Source: an uncultured Prevotella sp. (GTDB taxonomy: Bacteria > Bacteroidota > Bacteroidia > Bacteroidales > Bacteroidaceae). From it: a DNA stretch of 6,872 nt. A program made the translations under genes and the position numbers. The notes under the pieces are model-generated. The model was not told the DNA's origin. It saw nothing but the letters and a program-made list of their open reading frames with translations, and searched no databases. Where the stretch lies: assembly GCA_934230965.1 (NCBI GenBank), contig CAKQFW010000112.1, positions 1 to 6,872 on the forward strand. Direction: 5' to 3'. This document shows positions 5,873 to 6,872 of this stretch, piece after piece; within the stretch, counting starts at the first letter, position 1, and each line of letters starts with the position of its first letter.

Positions 5873-6872
5873 ATGACAAACAATTTAAACAGTAACCGAA
5901 ATTGCATTTTGCGCTTTGTGGCCTTAACATGGCTACTATTGGTGCCTATGATTATACAGGCGCAGCGCGGAAATGTAACCCTAAATCTTCAAAATGAAGA
6001 AGTGCGTCGATTTATTCGGCAAGTGGAAAAACAAACGAATTACACGTTCGTCTATCGTAACAGTGTGCTTAATCCTAAGACGAAAGTCACATTGGTCTGT
6101 AAAAACTGGCCATTAGAGAAAGCATTGTCTGAAGTGTTTTCTCCCTTTGGTATACAGTATTCTTTTAACAATAACACCATTGTCTTGCACAAAAAGAGAG
6201 ACAAAAACGGTAGTTTGAAGCAAAAGAAAGCGAAACTTGTTGATGAAACCGAACAAACAATGCCCAATATGAATAAAATATCGGGTCTTGTTCGTGAAGC
6301 TGATGGAACCCCTATCATGGGCGCGAGTATTTTTGTGAAAGGTACAAAGATAGGTACTGTAACAAATATTCGTGGCGAGTTTTCATTAGAAGTACCAGCA
6401 AATAGCACGGTGTTAGTTTCATATTTAGGCTTTACAACACGTGAGGTTTCAGTAAAAGGATCATCAAACTTAAAGATAACCCTAAATGAAGATGAGGCTC
6501 AGTCGCTGAACGAGGTTGTGGTTATTGGCTATGGCACACAGAAAAAAGCAACTGTTACTGGCGCTATTGCCTCTGTAACAACAAAAGATTTGGTGCAAAC
6601 TCCACAGGCAAACATCAGTAATATGCTGGTGGGTAAGATGCCTGGCTTGATAGCTATGCAGCGAAGTGGTGCTCCTGGCGAAGACTCCTCTACATTGTTA
6701 ATTCGTGGTGTCAGTACGTTTTCAGACAATACTGCTCCGCTTGTGATGATTGACGGCGTAGAGCGCCCTAACTATAACGGTCTTGACCCTAATGAAATTG
6801 AAACGGTGAGTATTCTTAAAGATGCATCTGCCACAGCTATTTATGGTGTACGTGGTGCAAACGGTGTTATCT
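5873..6872 (+). CDS. SusC/RagA-like TonB-dependent transporter with STN domain (partial, N-terminal part)
   Basis: The frame runs open from the ATG at 5873 to the window edge, 333 codons of a protein that is usually about 1000-1150 residues. Residues 1-30 form a signal peptide (FVALTWLLLVPMIIQA, then cleavage before QRGN). Residues about 34-106 are an STN (secretin/TonB short N-terminal) domain, the signalling module found in transducing transporters. Residues about 136-204 are a carboxypeptidase-regulatory-like beta-sandwich (ISGLVREADGTPIMGASIFV; GEFSL). LNEVVVIGYGTQKKATVTGA (212-231) starts the TonB-box/plug region, with the SusC/RagA signatures LLIRGVSTF (275-283), PLVMIDGV (289-296) and ETVSILKDASATAIYGVRGA (310-329). 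The barrel lies beyond the window. It should import an oligosaccharide or similar ligand across the outer membrane with a SusD-like partner, expected just downstream. The start is 30 nt after the anti-sigma stop, so the two are probably cotranscribed. The ligand cannot be inferred from this part. Confidence 0.95.
   Translation, partial: MTNNLNSNRNCILRFVALTWLLLVPMIIQAQRGNVTLNLQNEEVRRFIRQVEKQTNYTFVYRNSVLNPKTKVTLVCKNWPLEKALSEVFSPFGIQYSFNNNTIVLHKKRDKNGSLKQKKAKLVDETEQTMPNMNKISGLVREADGTPIMGASIFVKGTKIGTVTNIRGEFSLEVPANSTVLVSYLGFTTREVSVKGSSNLKITLNEDEAQSLNEVVVIGYGTQKKATVTGAIASVTTKDLVQTPQANISNMLVGKMPGLIAMQRSGAPGEDSSTLLIRGVSTFSDNTAPLVMIDGVERPNYNGLDPNEIETVSILKDASATAIYGVRGANGVI

Overview
The window looks like a chromosomal piece of a Bacteroidales genome, most likely Prevotella or a close relative. 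The supporting signs are Bacteroidetes-type promoters (TTTG, about 20 nt, TAnnTTTG), the near absence of Shine-Dalgarno sequences, and a SusC/RagA-type outer-membrane transporter preceded by an ECF sigma factor and a FecR-like anti-sigma factor. The genus is an inference from protein style and composition.

Layout, all on the + strand. Bases 1-301 are the end of a type-B carboxylesterase that still carries the catalytic His. Bases 302-638 are non-coding and hold a strong intrinsic terminator (438-501) and then a probable promoter (536-564). Bases 639-3608 encode a 989-residue protein with two receiver-like domains, a PPDK-type ATP-grasp domain (PEP/pyruvate-binding) and a distinctive C-terminal region. 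Databases often call such proteins phosphoenolpyruvate synthase, but no phosphohistidine domain or PEP-binding barrel is visible. Bases 3609-4170 are AT-rich and intergenic. They contain a very clean promoter followed within about 75 nt by a hairpin and a run of eight T, which together look like a free-standing small RNA gene.

The last part is the start of a SusCD-type uptake locus: ECF sigma factor (4171-4710), FecR-like anti-sigma factor (4877-5842), and the first 333 residues of a SusC-like TonB-dependent transporter with an N-terminal STN signalling domain (5873 to the window end). In this arrangement the transporter is expected to sense its ligand, pass the signal through its STN domain to the periplasmic part of the anti-sigma factor, and so free the sigma factor. 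An imperfectly repeated element of about 46 bp occurs upstream of the sigma gene (4056-4101) and again upstream of the anti-sigma gene (4808-4852). It is the best candidate in the window for a shared, possibly autoregulated promoter.

I see no clearly new biological system. The points most worth a second look are the duplicated promoter element, the candidate small RNA, and the unusual architecture of the 989-residue protein.
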